64,000 nt of DNA. Source: Anomaloglossus baeobatrachus (Eukaryota; Chordata; Amphibia; Anura; Aromobatidae). Location of the stretch: NCBI RefSeq assembly GCF_048569485.1, contig NC_134353.1:67675730-67739729 (forward strand), given 5' to 3'. Shown piece after piece: positions 32,682-44,001 of this stretch; the stretch's first letter is position 1; the number at the start of each line of letters is the position of its first letter. The notes beneath the pieces are model-generated. The model saw only the letters and a list, made by a program, of their open reading frames with translations, did no database searches and was not told the DNA's origin. The position numbers and the translations under genes were made by a program.

Positions 32682-34277
32682 TATACTATATTAAAACATT
32701 ACCTCTATCCATTTCAATTAAAATATAGTGGCATATTAGAAAATGCACATAAAATATACAGTATATATATATATATATATATATACACAATTGACTAGCC
32801 AATGTCCCCAATCGCTCATGCAGACCTATGGAAGTGAACAATGAATTAAATCAAAGGAAGTGGAGGGGAGGGGCAAGAAGAGAACCCTACCATTCATCTA
32901 GTCTGGTCCATACCTTGCTGTGGAGATCCGCATAGTAAACAAAAACTTAACTCCCCCACTTAACAAGGGGTAATTTCTATAAAGCCCTGCAGGCCATAAC
33001 CAGCAACTGATAGGGTTCATATAGTGAAAATGGGGAATACTCAGCATGAGGCACAAAAGGAGTGGTACACCAGGGAAGATGTACAGAAACGCCCTGACAA
33101 TAGGGAGAGGAGTCACCACCTAAATCACCTTTGGCTGATCCCTGAGCACTCTAAAGTCCCTAAACAGGTCCTTTTCCCTATAGACGATCACATACCTAGA
33201 CCCTGATTGACCCTGGACTAGTCGTGACTAGTGAGCAGGCCAGCAAGAAACTAGTCCTACTACTAACCTAAAGGAGGAATGAGAGACAAACAAGGTAGAC
33301 AGAAACAACATCAAAAACTCCCATTCTTCTCCAGAGAGGGACTCCACCACATCCATCCACTGGAAAGAGAACCACAGCTTTCTCCAGAGCCAACTCCTTC
33401 ACAGGTCAGCATAGAATGAACTACAGCCGGCATAGGAGAGACTAAGGAGTGGGTTTATATAGTGGAAAGGAATGGCTGCAGCTGAGATTACAACTACCTG
33501 TTCAATCACAGCAGGATAGAAAGGAACATTAACCCCTTCAGCACCAAATTCATTAGATAAGCTCCTACTTGAGGGGGCACTAAATAGGATCTGCGATCAA
33601 CTAAGCGCTGTGATCCCAGAATCTCCCGAGGTCACATCAGACTGACATACTTGTGACAGAAGTCTGACAACAGCACTTTTGTTTTTATACGAGTAATATA
33701 TTGGAAAGTTTTTGACCAGAAGCAAAGAACCCAAGCGGAGAGAACAATGAGGAAATTCCTGGACGATCTTTGATAGAAGAACAGGGACGACAAGTTATTG
33801 TGTTGTCACTGGTAACGTCAGGTTTCCTTGTAGCTGCCACCGGCCTCACAGGAGGATAATATAACGTTTTATGGATACAATGTGACACTTTATGAGCTTT
33901 GATCCTTTTGAAAGTGAAAATCTTATCTCTGTTTGTTAAGTCTTTAAATACTGGAAGAACCTGGTCGTCTTCCTGAACCTGCCGCAGTGTCAGAGCGCGG
34001 AGGTGGGTGAATTAATGATGAACTTGACTCAGGATCGTCTTTCGCGCCACGTGGGTGAAGGATAGAGGTAAAAGGGCGATGTACCCAACAGGTGCCATAT
34101 TTTAATTTTTAGGCACCTAAAAATAATCTTAGTTCCAGGAGCAGATATAGTATAGGTACAACCTGTGCAGCTGTATAGGGGGCCAGGAGGTAAAGGGGGC
34201 TCACTCCAATATACTGCACGCAAGGAACTAGACTACCGAATGTCATAGCTCACTATTACAGGTGAGATGAGCTTTAG
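32682..34277. other. Unassigned interval
   Basis: A (TA)n run lies at 32760-32786. The rest is complex sequence without recognised gene or repeat ends. The stretch 33000-33660 might be LTR-like, but I cannot support it. Confidence 0.4.
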
Positions 34278-34437
34278 AAAACATGGTGTAAAGTGAAACT
34301 GACTCAGTTGCCCTTAGCAACCAATCAGATTCCACCTTTCATTTTCCAAAGAGTCTGTGAAGAATGAAAGGTGGAATCTGATTGGTTGCTAAGGGTAACT
34401 GAGTCAGTATCACTTTACACCATGTTTGATAACCCTA
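34278..34437. mobile_element. Palindromic element (MITE)
   Basis: Arms of about 70 bp (containing gcaaccaatcagattccacc and its complement) face each other around a short spacer. A related fragment lies at about 58560-58665. Confidence 0.8.
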
Positions 34438-34749
34438 TTACACATACTGTCCACCTACTTTGGACTATAGAGAAAAGAGGAATCAATGTTACTTTAATGC
34501 ATTTATATGGGTATTAGTTCAACTTCAACTGAATGGGGAAGATGAGTAGCGGCAATATGGTACCGCTTATCTACAGGGCAAAACAAATCTAACCTATCAG
34601 ATCTATATTTTAGCAGGCAGAAGTCAACATTGGCATGTCAGCAGATTCAGTCGACATACTAAAGCTGGATCATAGATACAAGTGCATCTCAATAAATTAG
34701 AATATCATCAAATAGTTAATTTATTTCAGTAATTCAATCCAAAAAGGAA

Positions 34750-35120
34750 ACATATATTATATAGAGTCATTACACACAGAGGGATCTATTCCTATATATT
34801 ATATAGAGTCATTACACACAGAGGGATCTATTCCTATATATTATATAGAGTCATTACACACAGAGGGATCTATTCCTATATATTATATAGAGTAATTACA
34901 CACAGAGGGATCTATTCCTATATATTATATAGAGTAATTACACACAGAGGGATCTATTCCTATATGTTATATAGAGTCATTACACACAGAGGGATCTATT
35001 TCTATATATCATATAGAGTTATTACACACAGAGGAATCTATTCTTATATTAAATCGAGTCATTACACACAGAGGAATCTATTCTTATATTAAATCGAGTC
35101 ATTACACACAGTGGGATCTA
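34750..35120. repeat. 42-bp subterminal tandem repeat, left end of Tc1
   Basis: About nine copies of a 42-bp unit containing cattacacacagagggatct. The inverted version of the same unit fills the right end of the transposon. Confidence 0.95.
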
Positions 35121-35279
35121 TTTCAAGTGTTTGTTTCTCTTAATGTTGATGATTATGGCTTACAACCAATGAAAACCCAAAAGTCATTATCTTAGAAAAT
35201 TTGAATATTATATAACAACAACTGAAAAAATGATTTTGAACCCAGAAATGTTGGCGCCTACTGAAAAGGCTGTACAGTA

Positions 35280-36260
35280 AATGACTCTATACTTGGTTGG
35301 GGCTCCTTTTGTGTGAATTACTGCATCAATGCAGCATGGCATGGCGGTGATCAGCCTGTGGCACTGCTGAGATGTTATGGAAGCCCAGGTTGCTGTGATA
35401 GCCGCCTTCAGCTTGTCTGCATTGTTGGGTCTGGTGTCTCTCATAGATTCTCTATGGGGTTTAGGTCATGCGAGTTTGCTGGACAATCAAGCATAGTGAT
35501 ACTGTGGTTAGTAAACCAGGTATTGGTACTTTTGGCAGCGTGGACAGGTGCCAAGTCCTGCTAGAACATGAAATTTACATCTCCAAAGAGCTTGTTGGCA
35601 GAGGGAAGCATGAAGTGCTCTAAAATTTCCTGGTAGACGGCTGCGCTGACTTTGCTCTTGATCAAACACAGTGGAGCTACACCAGCAGATGACATGGCTC
35701 CCCAAACCATCACTGATTGTGGAAACTTCACACTAGACCTCAGCAGCTTGGATTGTGGCCTCTCCACTCTTCCTCCAGACTCTCGGACCGCGATTTCCAA
35801 ATGAAATGCAAAATATACTTTCATCTGAAAACAACACCTTGGACCACTGAGCAACAGTCCAGTTCCATTTCTCCTTGGCCCAGGTAAGACGCTTCTGGTG
35901 TTGTCTATTGGTCATGAGTGACTTGACACAAGGAATGTGACAGTTGTAGCCCATGTCCTGGATACGTCTGTGTGTGGTACTCTTGAGCACTGACTCCAGC
36001 AGCGTCCACTCCTTGTGAATCTCCCCCAAATTTTTTAATGGCCTTTTCTTAACAATCCTATCAAGGCTGTGGTTTTCCCGGTTGCTTGTGCACCTTTTTC
36101 TACCACACTTTTTCCTTTCACTCAACTTTCCATTAATATGCTTGGATACAGCACTCTGTGAACAGCCAGCTTCTTTAGCAATTAACTTTTGTAGTTTACG
36201 CTCCTTGTGGAGTTTAAGTCACTGCCTTCTGGATATTGTCAAGTCAGCAGTTTTCCCCAT
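35280..36260 (-). pseudogene. Tc1-type transposase, decayed
   Basis: The frame starts MGKTADLTISRRQ at 36260. It has a helix-turn-helix part (LIAKEAGCSQSAVSKHING), then the catalytic core: first Asp in VLFSDES, MVWGAMS, second Asp in QDLAPVH and the final Glu in NPIENL. At least three in-frame stops are visible (early after RRQ, after IQAAEV, and before QDLAPVH). The normal length of about 340 residues is otherwise kept. It is not functional. Confidence 0.88.
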
Positions 36261-36407
36261 GATTGTGCAGCCTACTGAACCAAACTAAGGGACCATTTTA
36301 AACGCTTAAGAATCCTTTGCAGGTGTTTGTGGTAGCTATTCTAATTTTCTGAGATAATGACTTTTGTATTTTCATTGGCTGTAAGCCATAATCATCAACA
36401 CTGACAG

Positions 36408-36819
36408 AAATAAATACTTGAAATAGATCACTCTGTGTGTAATGACTCTATATAATATATAGGAATAGATCCCTCTGTGTGTAATGACTCTATATAATAT
36501 ATAGGAATAGATCACTCTGTGTATAATGACTCTATATAATATATAGGAATAGATCCCTCTGTGTGTAATGACTCTATATAATATATAGAAATAGATCCCT
36601 CTGTGTGTAATGACTCTATATAATATATAGGAATAAATCCCTCTATGTATAATGACTATATAATATATAGGAATAGATCCCTCTGTGTGTAATGACTCTA
36701 TATAATATATAGAAATAGATCCCTCTGTGTGTAATGATTCTATATAATATATAGAAATAGATCCCTCTGTGTGTAATGACTCTATATAATATATAGGAAT
36801 AGATCCCTCTAGGTGTAAT
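36408..36819. repeat. 42-bp subterminal tandem repeat, right end of Tc1, first part
   Basis: About ten copies of the inverted unit (ccctctgtgtgtaatgactc). The array is cut by the Ty3 element and resumes at 45240. Confidence 0.95.
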
Positions 36820-38057
36820 TGTCGCGGGCGGGGAGGAGGGTGTCAGCACACCGCGCTCACCCCTTCTGCTCGGGTCCAGCTGCTCAGTGGTGGCTCGAGC
36901 CGTAGGCCGGATCCCGGGGGTTTTCCTCGAGCGGCGCTCCTCGCCCGTGAGTGAAAGGGGGGTTGTTTGGGTGTTGGGATAATGTCCGTGACGCCACCCA
37001 CGGTTGTGGTGATTTGTAGCACCACCGCTGCTTAATACGGGGATCCCGGGGATGGTGATGTGGAGCAGCCAGGTGTTGTGTTGCCCCTCCGTGGGTAGGA
37101 GTTGGTGATCCCGGGGCCCGGTGATGGCTTGTGAGGTGCAGGGCCTGGTGGGCGCAGGGACGCGGGGGCAGCGCTGTGCCTTGCGGCACGGTGGTACTCA
37201 CTCAGCCTGAGACACGGACACAGTTTGTACGGTAAACCAACGGCTGGTAGGACGGTCCCACAGACGGCTGCTTTGCTTTCCCGGTAGGTGACGGTGATGT
37301 CCCTCTTCCTTGCACCTGTATGTACGGTTGGTTGCGATGGGTCCCCACCGGTAACCCGCTCCCCGGCTTCAAGCTGGGCCGGAGGAGCACTACACTTTGC
37401 CCGCAGGCGCTGGCCCTCAGAGACTGGTGCCCTGGCGGTGGCGGTGCCTCTGTTGTACGGGTTGGGCTGTTGCCTTCAATCGGGACTTGGTTGTTGGGGG
37501 AATCTACGTCCCCTTCACTGACGGATTCGGCAAATTTGGCGACTCCTAGCCTTGCCGGGGTCCGAGAGGCCCCTGCCCTGGTGCTGACTGTCCTTCGGAA
37601 CACTGCTCCAGACCACCGGGCACACAGCCAACGGGGTCCTTCCAGGAACTTCCAAACGGTCCCCCTCCGGACAGTCACCGCCGTCGCTGACCTTGCTATT
37701 CTAGCCCTACACAAAGCTGGGCTCTCAGGCTTTGCACACTCTCTGCTCTGTCACCACTTCTTGCTTTCCTCCTTTACTACTCTTCTTTCCTCCACTTTCA
37801 CTTCTCTTATCTGCTCCTCACTCAACTCCGTTGTTTACTCTTGCCCTTCCCGGGCTAATCTGCCTGGTCCTTCCCGCCTCCAGAACTGTGATCTCCTTGG
37901 TGGGCGGAGCCAACTGCCTGGCCCACCCCCTGGTGTGAATCATCAGCCTCTGGAGGAAGGCAACAAGGATTTTTGGTTCAGCTTAGGTGTGCCTACCTGG
38001 GATGTGGGGTGTGGTGGTGTTGTGACCTGTGACCCCTGGCTTGCCCAGGGCGACACA
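36820..38057 (-). repeat. 3' LTR of Ty3 element B
   Basis: 1238 bp, TGTGT...CGACA on the minus strand. The polypurine tract AAGGGGGAA adjoins its inner end (38058-38068). Confidence 0.95.
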
Positions 38058-38700
38058 TTCCCCCTTAGCAAAATGCAGACCGTCCGCGGGCTGCCGTCCT
38101 ACACCGGTTTTATTTTTCTGTAAAAAGGGGATAACAGGGTTAAACAAACAATAATAACATTTTTAATAACTTCTTCCCAAGACGGGAGGCACATTTTACT
38201 TTTAACGTTTCAACGGTATACGGTTACGGTTTCCGCTCTCTCCCACCCAAGTAACCTGGCCCTGATGCTGCCCCTAAAGCCCAGGCAGCACCCCTTGACC
38301 CACAGTCCAGCACACGGTACCCGAGCGGGATCTGTCCTTCCCCTCCAGAGGGTAGCCACCGGTTCCTTTGGTGGCTGGGCCCTGGCCTGCTCTGCTCAGG
38401 GCCCTCCCTCCAACCTGCCTCTCCGGAGGCGGCCTGCGGAAACGGTAACGGTACCCAACATATTTACAAGCCACTAACGTTTGTGGTTGCCCTGCAAGTT
38501 CACGGGCTTGTCCATGGATAATTCCCATGCATAACTTTTTAAACGGTCCCCACGGGGACAACGGTGCCGGCTCCAGCCGGTTGCAAATCACAAAGCAAAT
38601 CTGGTTACTGTTCGGTAATCATCATTTTTCTTATCATTGCAGAACTTTCAACTTTTCAAACAACAAACAAGCACTCTTTACATTCCCTGCCCCCTTTTCC

Positions 38701-41700
38701 TTACAGAACGGTCTCCCTGTACCTAAGTGGAGGTCTACCTAGGTTGGAACGGGTGGACCTTCGGGGCCCGGTGTCAGTGGTGCTAGACAGTGGGGTAGAG
38801 GGAACAATCGGTTCCTCCTCCCGGCTATAGTGTGGAGAAGGTGGGGGCGTGGGGGAGCTGGGTACAGGTTCATCCCTGGGCACTGGCACTGGTTCTGGCT
38901 CACGGTTAACCACTTCCACTACTCCTTCATCCACGGGTTGTGGGAACAGTATCACTGGAAGAATCACCGCGCCGTTCTGTGTAGGCCAGTTTGCTGGGAA
39001 GTCACCCATTACCGTGTGGATTACCTCTGCTGCCTTCTCCGCTGGTGGAGGAACCGGTACTTCAGCCTCTGCCCTCAACGCTGGAGGGCACCTTTTTAGA
39101 TGGTCCCGGGAAACTGTGGCCAGGGTGCCCCCTTGGTCACGACTGATCTGGTAGGCCTTCCCATCTTCCCATTCTGTGGGTTGTATGACATAAGGGACTT
39201 GCTCCCACTGATCATCCAGCTTGTGTGCTTTCCTCTTCCGTTTCAGCACTACATCTCCTGGCTGGAAAGGATCCGCGGACGCCTTCTGATTGAACCGGTG
39301 CTCCTGCTGTTCTCGACTTCGACTGAGGTTTTTCTCCACATACTCCTGGATTTGCCGGTATTGCGCTCTCCTCCGGCTTTCCCACTCCACCGTCGAAGGG
39401 AGTGCTTCGGGGGCCTCCAATCCCATCTCCAGAACCACCGGCAGGCGGCCGGGCCGAGCCTTCATCAGATACGCTGGGGTGCACTTCGTCGAGCTAGAGG
39501 GGATATTATTGTACATATCGACCAGGTCGGGTAGCTTTTCCGGCCACAGGTTCCGTTCTTCCAGTGGTAGCGTCTTGAGAAGCCCCAGGACCAGGTGGTT
39601 CATTTTCTCGCACATGCCGTTGGTCTGGGCGTGGTAAGGAGTGGTCCGGATCTTCTTGCAGCCATACAACTGGCAGAATTCGTGGAACACCTCTGCTTCA
39701 AAGGCCGGGCCTTGGTCAGTCAGCACCTTTTCTGGGTATCCATGGGGCCGGCAGAAATAAGCCTGGAACGCCCGAGCAGCAGTTCGACCAGTTAGGTCCT
39801 TAACGGGGACGACCACCATAAATCTTGAGTAGTGGTCTACCATGGTCAATGCATAGGTGTACCCACTTCGGCTAGGGGTGAGCTTGACATGGTCTAAGGC
39901 GACCAATTCCAGCGGCTGATGGGTGACTATTGGATGTAAGGGTGCCCTCTGGCTAGTCTCGTCCTTTCTCCTTAGCGTACAAGGACCGCACTCCCGGCAC
40001 CAGGCTTCCACCGATTCACGCATCCCACTCCAATAGAACCGCTCCCTCAACAGCATCTCCAGCTTCTTCCACCCGAAGTGGCCAGCACCATCATGGTATG
40101 CCCGCAGGACAGTGGCAACGTCAGCTTGCGGAATGACCAACTGGCATATTTTCTCATGGGTCTTCGGGTTGATCAGCTCACGGTACAGCTTCCCCTGGTG
40201 TAGGTAAAGCCGTTTACGTTCTTTCCACAAGCGTTGGGCTTCGGCTGGGGCGGCAGGGTCTATTCCCGTAGCCCCTTGTTCCACCAGAGTCTTGACAAGG
40301 CGAACAGCCGGCGCTTGATCCTGAGCTTCTTGCCACTCTTGACTGGGCCGTGGGTCCAGATCCACCCGTTGCTGATGTACTTGTACCCTCTCAGTAGGCG
40401 GCTGGTGAAACGCAGGCAACTCAATCTCCTCGAGGTCGTCATCCTCGCACCCCTCTTCTGACAGATGGGGCATCCGGGAGAGTGCATCCGCATTGATGTT
40501 GACGCGCCCGGCCCGGTACTTTATGGTGAAATCATAATTGGCTAGCCGGGCTACCCACCGCTGCTCCAGCGCGCCCAACTTGGCCGTGTTCAGGTGCGTC
40601 AGCGGATTGTTGTCTGTAAACGCGGTGAATGTTGCTGCCGCCAAGTAGTGGCGGAACCGCTCCGTGATAGCCCACACCAATGCCAATAGCTCGAGCTTGA
40701 AGGAGCTATAGTTCTCAGGGTTCCTTTCAGTCGGCCGGAGTTTTCGGCTAGCATAGGCGATCACCTTCTCCTTTCCATCCTGGACCTGGGATAGGACCGC
40801 TCCTAGCCCCACGTTACTGGCATCCGTGTGGAGGATGAACGGGCACCCATAATCAGGGTATGCCAGGACCTCTTCTCCGGTCAAGGCCGCCTTCAGCTGG
40901 CAAAAGGATTCCTCATGCTTGTCCTCCCACGACAGTGGGGCTCCAACGGGTCTACCACCTTTGGTCTGTCCCACGAGGAGGTCTTGCATGGGGGCCGCCA
41001 TCTTCGTGTATCCCTTGATAAAGCGCCGGTAGTACCCCACCAGGCCCAGGAACTGCCTTACTTCCCTCACTGTGGTTGGCCTCGGCCAGCTCTGGATGGC
41101 AGTAATCTTCTCAGGGTCAGGGGCAACACCATCTGCACTCACCACGTGCCCCAGGTACTGCACTCTGGGTTTCAGCAGGTGACACTTAGAGGGCTTCAAT
41201 TTCATCCCATACTTGGCAAGGGACGCGAACACCTCGGCCAGGTGCTCCAGATGGGCTTCGTACGTCTGGGAATAAACAATCACATCATCCAAGTACAACA
41301 GGACGGTCTCGAAGTTTAGATGTCCCAGACAGCACTCCATCAGCCGTTGGAAGGTTCCTGGGGCGTTGCACAGCCCGAACGGCATACTATTGAATTCGCA
41401 GAGCCCCATCGGGGTGGTGAAGGCGGTTTTCTCCCGCTCTTCTGGGGCCACGGCCACTTGCCAGTATCCGCTGGTGAGGTCAAGGGTCGAGAAGTAGTTT
41501 GCAGTTCTCAGCGCAGCCAAAGACTCTTCAATCCGAGGTAACGGATAGGCATCTTTATGGGTTATCTGGTTGATCTTCCGGTAGTCCACACACATCCGCA
41601 TGGTACCATCCTTCTTCTTGACTAGTACCAACGGAGCAGCCCAGGGACTACAGCTGTCCCGAATAACCCCTGCCTCCTTCATATTCCTCAACATATCCTT

Positions 41701-42798
41701 GGCACACTGGTAATGTGCAGGGGAAATAGGTCTATACCTCTCTTTGATAGGGGGATGTTCACCGGTGGGGATGTGGTGTTGGACTCCCTTAATCTGCCCA
41801 AAGTCTAGGGGGTGCTTACTAAAAACCTGTTCATACTCCTGCACCACCCTATATACCCCTGCCCTGTGATGTGTAGGGGTGTCATCAGTGCCTACATGTA
41901 GCTGTTGATGCCACTCCTTTGTCTCCCTCTGGTGTGGGGAAGTGCTGGTGGTAGGTGGGAGTGTAGATGGGCTGGCTTCATGGATAGTGTGAGGGTCCAG
42001 GGTGAGCAGCTTGGCAATGGTGGCATACCGGGGAAGCCTGACTTCTTCCTCTCCACAGTTCAGCACTCTCACAGGCACTCTCCCTTTCTTCACATCCACC
42101 ACCCCTCGGGCGGCCATTACAGTGGGCCAGTGCTCGGAAGGCAGGGGCTCCATCATTGCAGGGTAGTCACGCCCCTGAGACCCTACTGCTGCCCTACACC
42201 AGATCATCATCTCGCTCCTAGGGGGCACAGTCAATGGAGCAACATCCATCACTCTCACTCCACCAATCTCCCCTCCCGTTGAGCTTACATGCTGGCGGTA
42301 CATCAGGGCTCGGATCTCACGCTGCACAGCCCTCTGCCGGCTCCCTGCCGCTGTGGCGGCCAGCTGTTGCAATAGGGACAACACATCAGTCATACAGTGC
42401 TCCATCACATTGGTTCCCAGCACTATTTTCGGGTTATGATCACTGGGCTCGTTCATAATCACAATCATACCCTGGTGTTGCAGTTCGGCTTGCCCCACTG
42501 TCATAGCCACTTGTTTATACCCCACCTGGGTCAATGGGAGTCCATTAGCGGCAATCAATGTTATACTATTGTTTGGGGGCGCCAGTTCGTCTACGGCCCA
42601 ATACCGCTGGTACAACGTGTACGGTATGGTAGTTACCTGTGATCCAGTGTCCAAGAGAGCCATCACTGGTATGCCGTCCACAGCCACGGGGATGATAGGG
42701 CGGGCCCCGATATATCGGTCCCGCCAGTCCGGGGGGCCACGATGTTCTACTCCTGAGGATTGGCCCGGGGCCCCAGGGGTTGCTCGTTTAACGGGCAC
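38701..42798 (-). CDS. Pol polyprotein of Ty3 element B
   Basis: 1365 codons. Domains in order: aspartic protease (LLDTGSQ, Asp about residue 50), reverse transcriptase (YLDDVIVYS, about 499), RNase H (HTDASNVG, about 657), integrase zinc-binding region (HFGWKKL ... CRECGPC, about 900-940), integrase core with Asp (LDHVK, about 969), Asp (LTDQGPAF, about 1028) and Glu (CEKMN, about 1064), and a basic C-terminal region (FQPGDVVLKRKRK). The order PR-RT-RH-IN defines the Ty3 group. Its start overlaps the end of gag by 52 bases in another frame, as in relatives that use programmed frameshifting. It looks whole. Together the products copy the RNA and integrate the DNA copy. Confidence 0.95.
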   Translation of the reverse strand: MPVKRATPGAPGQSSGVEHRGPPDWRDRYIGARPIIPVAVDGIPVMALLDTGSQVTTIPYTLYQRYWAVDELAPPNNSITLIAANGLPLTQVGYKQVAMTVGQAELQHQGMIVIMNEPSDHNPKIVLGTNVMEHCMTDVLSLLQQLAATAAGSRQRAVQREIRALMYRQHVSSTGGEIGGVRVMDVAPLTVPPRSEMMIWCRAAVGSQGRDYPAMMEPLPSEHWPTVMAARGVVDVKKGRVPVRVLNCGEEEVRLPRYATIAKLLTLDPHTIHEASPSTLPPTTSTSPHQRETKEWHQQLHVGTDDTPTHHRAGVYRVVQEYEQVFSKHPLDFGQIKGVQHHIPTGEHPPIKERYRPISPAHYQCAKDMLRNMKEAGVIRDSCSPWAAPLVLVKKKDGTMRMCVDYRKINQITHKDAYPLPRIEESLAALRTANYFSTLDLTSGYWQVAVAPEEREKTAFTTPMGLCEFNSMPFGLCNAPGTFQRLMECCLGHLNFETVLLYLDDVIVYSQTYEAHLEHLAEVFASLAKYGMKLKPSKCHLLKPRVQYLGHVVSADGVAPDPEKITAIQSWPRPTTVREVRQFLGLVGYYRRFIKGYTKMAAPMQDLLVGQTKGGRPVGAPLSWEDKHEESFCQLKAALTGEEVLAYPDYGCPFILHTDASNVGLGAVLSQVQDGKEKVIAYASRKLRPTERNPENYSSFKLELLALVWAITERFRHYLAAATFTAFTDNNPLTHLNTAKLGALEQRWVARLANYDFTIKYRAGRVNINADALSRMPHLSEEGCEDDDLEEIELPAFHQPPTERVQVHQQRVDLDPRPSQEWQEAQDQAPAVRLVKTLVEQGATGIDPAAPAEAQRLWKERKRLYLHQGKLYRELINPKTHEKICQLVIPQADVATVLRAYHDGAGHFGWKKLEMLLRERFYWSGMRESVEAWCRECGPCTLRRKDETSQRAPLHPIVTHQPLELVALDHVKLTPSRSGYTYALTMVDHYSRFMVVVPVKDLTGRTAARAFQAYFCRPHGYPEKVLTDQGPAFEAEVFHEFCQLYGCKKIRTTPYHAQTNGMCEKMNHLVLGLLKTLPLEERNLWPEKLPDLVDMYNNIPSSSTKCTPAYLMKARPGRLPVVLEMGLEAPEALPSTVEWESRRRAQYRQIQEYVEKNLSRSREQQEHRFNQKASADPFQPGDVVLKRKRKAHKLDDQWEQVPYVIQPTEWEDGKAYQISRDQGGTLATVSRDHLKRCPPALRAEAEVPVPPPAEKAAEVIHTVMGDFPANWPTQNGAVILPVILFPQPVDEGVVEVVNREPEPVPVPRDEPVPSSPTPPPSPHYSREEEPIVPSTPLSSTTDTGPRRSTRSNLGRPPLRYRETVL

Positions 42799-43787
42799 TG
42801 TCGGTAGTAATGACCCGGCTTACGGCACTTGTAGCAGATTGGGGGTCTGCTCCGCGGGTTGTTAGCACTTTTCCGCTGCATCCAGGGAACATCCTCGGGA
42901 CTGTCAGCAAGCTGGATCTGTGCTGGAGGCTGAGGTCTGGTCAGAGGTTGTAGTGCAGCCAGGATTTTAGCAAGATCTTCGTCCATGCGGCGGACCTGGG
43001 CTGCCAGTTCCTCCACTGTGCTGCTCGGGACTGCAGATGTTGGAGAGGTTGATTTGGCTGAGGTTGCCACCACGGGAGCCGTCTCAACGGGCCACGGGGC
43101 GGGTTCCAGACCTTCGGTTGCTGGGGGCTGTAGTGCTTTAATGGCCCGCTCCTTTAACACAGCAAAGTCCACATCTGGGTGTTCTAGGGCCCACAGCCGG
43201 AGTTGTTTACGATCCTCAGGGGACCTCATCCCCTGCGCAAATTGCTCCACTAACATCTTGTTGCTATCCGCCTCATTGATAGGATTCGCCCGCTTCAGCG
43301 TGCGGAGGGCGGTCTGCAGACGTAGAGCATAGTCCCGAATGCTATCCCCAGCTCGTTGCCGGCACTGGTAAAACTGCATCCTCAGCTCAGCTTCAGTCCG
43401 GGTCTCGAAGGCAGTCTGTAGCTTCTCAAAGATGGTGGCTACAGAGAGCCGGTCCCCCTCGGCCCAGGTCTCCGCTTCCTGCTCCGCCGCACCGGTTAAC
43501 TGGCCTAGCACTATCGCTGCACGTTGCTTATCAGTCAGGGGGTACAGCTCTAGCAACGGGTTAAGCTTTTTCTGGAAGGCCTGTAGGGCATCCGGTTTCC
43601 CGTCATACTGCGGTAGCCAGGCAGCTCCGGGCGCATAGGGCAAGGAAAACGGCATGACCTGAGCGAGCGTGGGGGCCGCGGCACCTCCCGCCGGTACGGC
43701 CGGGACCTGGGCAGGTCCATTCCCATCCGCGGGTGCCGCTGCGGCTGCGACCACCGCTCCTCCAGCGGCTCCGTCGGGCGCAGACAT
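42747..43787 (-). CDS. Gag protein of Ty3 element B
   Basis: 346 codons, the same length as the gag region of element A. It has an Ala/Pro-rich N-terminus, a capsid-like helical region (about residues 70-220), a variable linker and one CCHC knuckle (CYKCRKPGHYYRQC, about 318-331). Gag assembles the intracellular particle that carries element RNA. It lies about 215 bp inside the 5' LTR. Confidence 0.92.
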   Translation of the reverse strand: MSAPDGAAGGAVVAAAAAPADGNGPAQVPAVPAGGAAAPTLAQVMPFSLPYAPGAAWLPQYDGKPDALQAFQKKLNPLLELYPLTDKQRAAIVLGQLTGAAEQEAETWAEGDRLSVATIFEKLQTAFETRTEAELRMQFYQCRQRAGDSIRDYALRLQTALRTLKRANPINEADSNKMLVEQFAQGMRSPEDRKQLRLWALEHPDVDFAVLKERAIKALQPPATEGLEPAPWPVETAPVVATSAKSTSPTSAVPSSTVEELAAQVRRMDEDLAKILAALQPLTRPQPPAQIQLADSPEDVPWMQRKSANNPRSRPPICYKCRKPGHYYRQCPLNEQPLGPRANPQE

Positions 43788-43981
43788 CTTGTTTCTGTCC
43801 CCCTTAGCTCTTTCCGGCCCCTCCTCTCTCGGGGCGGGGTTTTGGCCTTCGCGCCTCTACTACTCGAGAAGACGCTCGAGCGGGAACTTTTCGCGCCAAA
43901 GATGGCGGCTTCTGAAATTTTTCTGCCGGATACCTCCGGCGGTAACAAGGCGCACCTCTACCAGACGGCAGAGCGGTAAGA

Positions 43982-44001
43982 TCCTGTTCGTGACGCCAAG
44001 T
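43982..44001 (-). promoter_or_regulatory. Primer-binding-like site, Ty3 element B
   Basis: On the minus strand ACTTGGCGTCACGAACAGG follows the 5' LTR directly, as in element A. The tRNA was not identified. Confidence 0.6.

Noticed and set aside
33000-33660. Possible LTR on the minus strand
   Set aside because: The composition is suggestive, but I found no paired ends, target duplication or second copy in the window.
38274-42865. Plus-strand frames across Ty3 element B
   Set aside because: They are shadows of the pol and gag frames on the minus strand.
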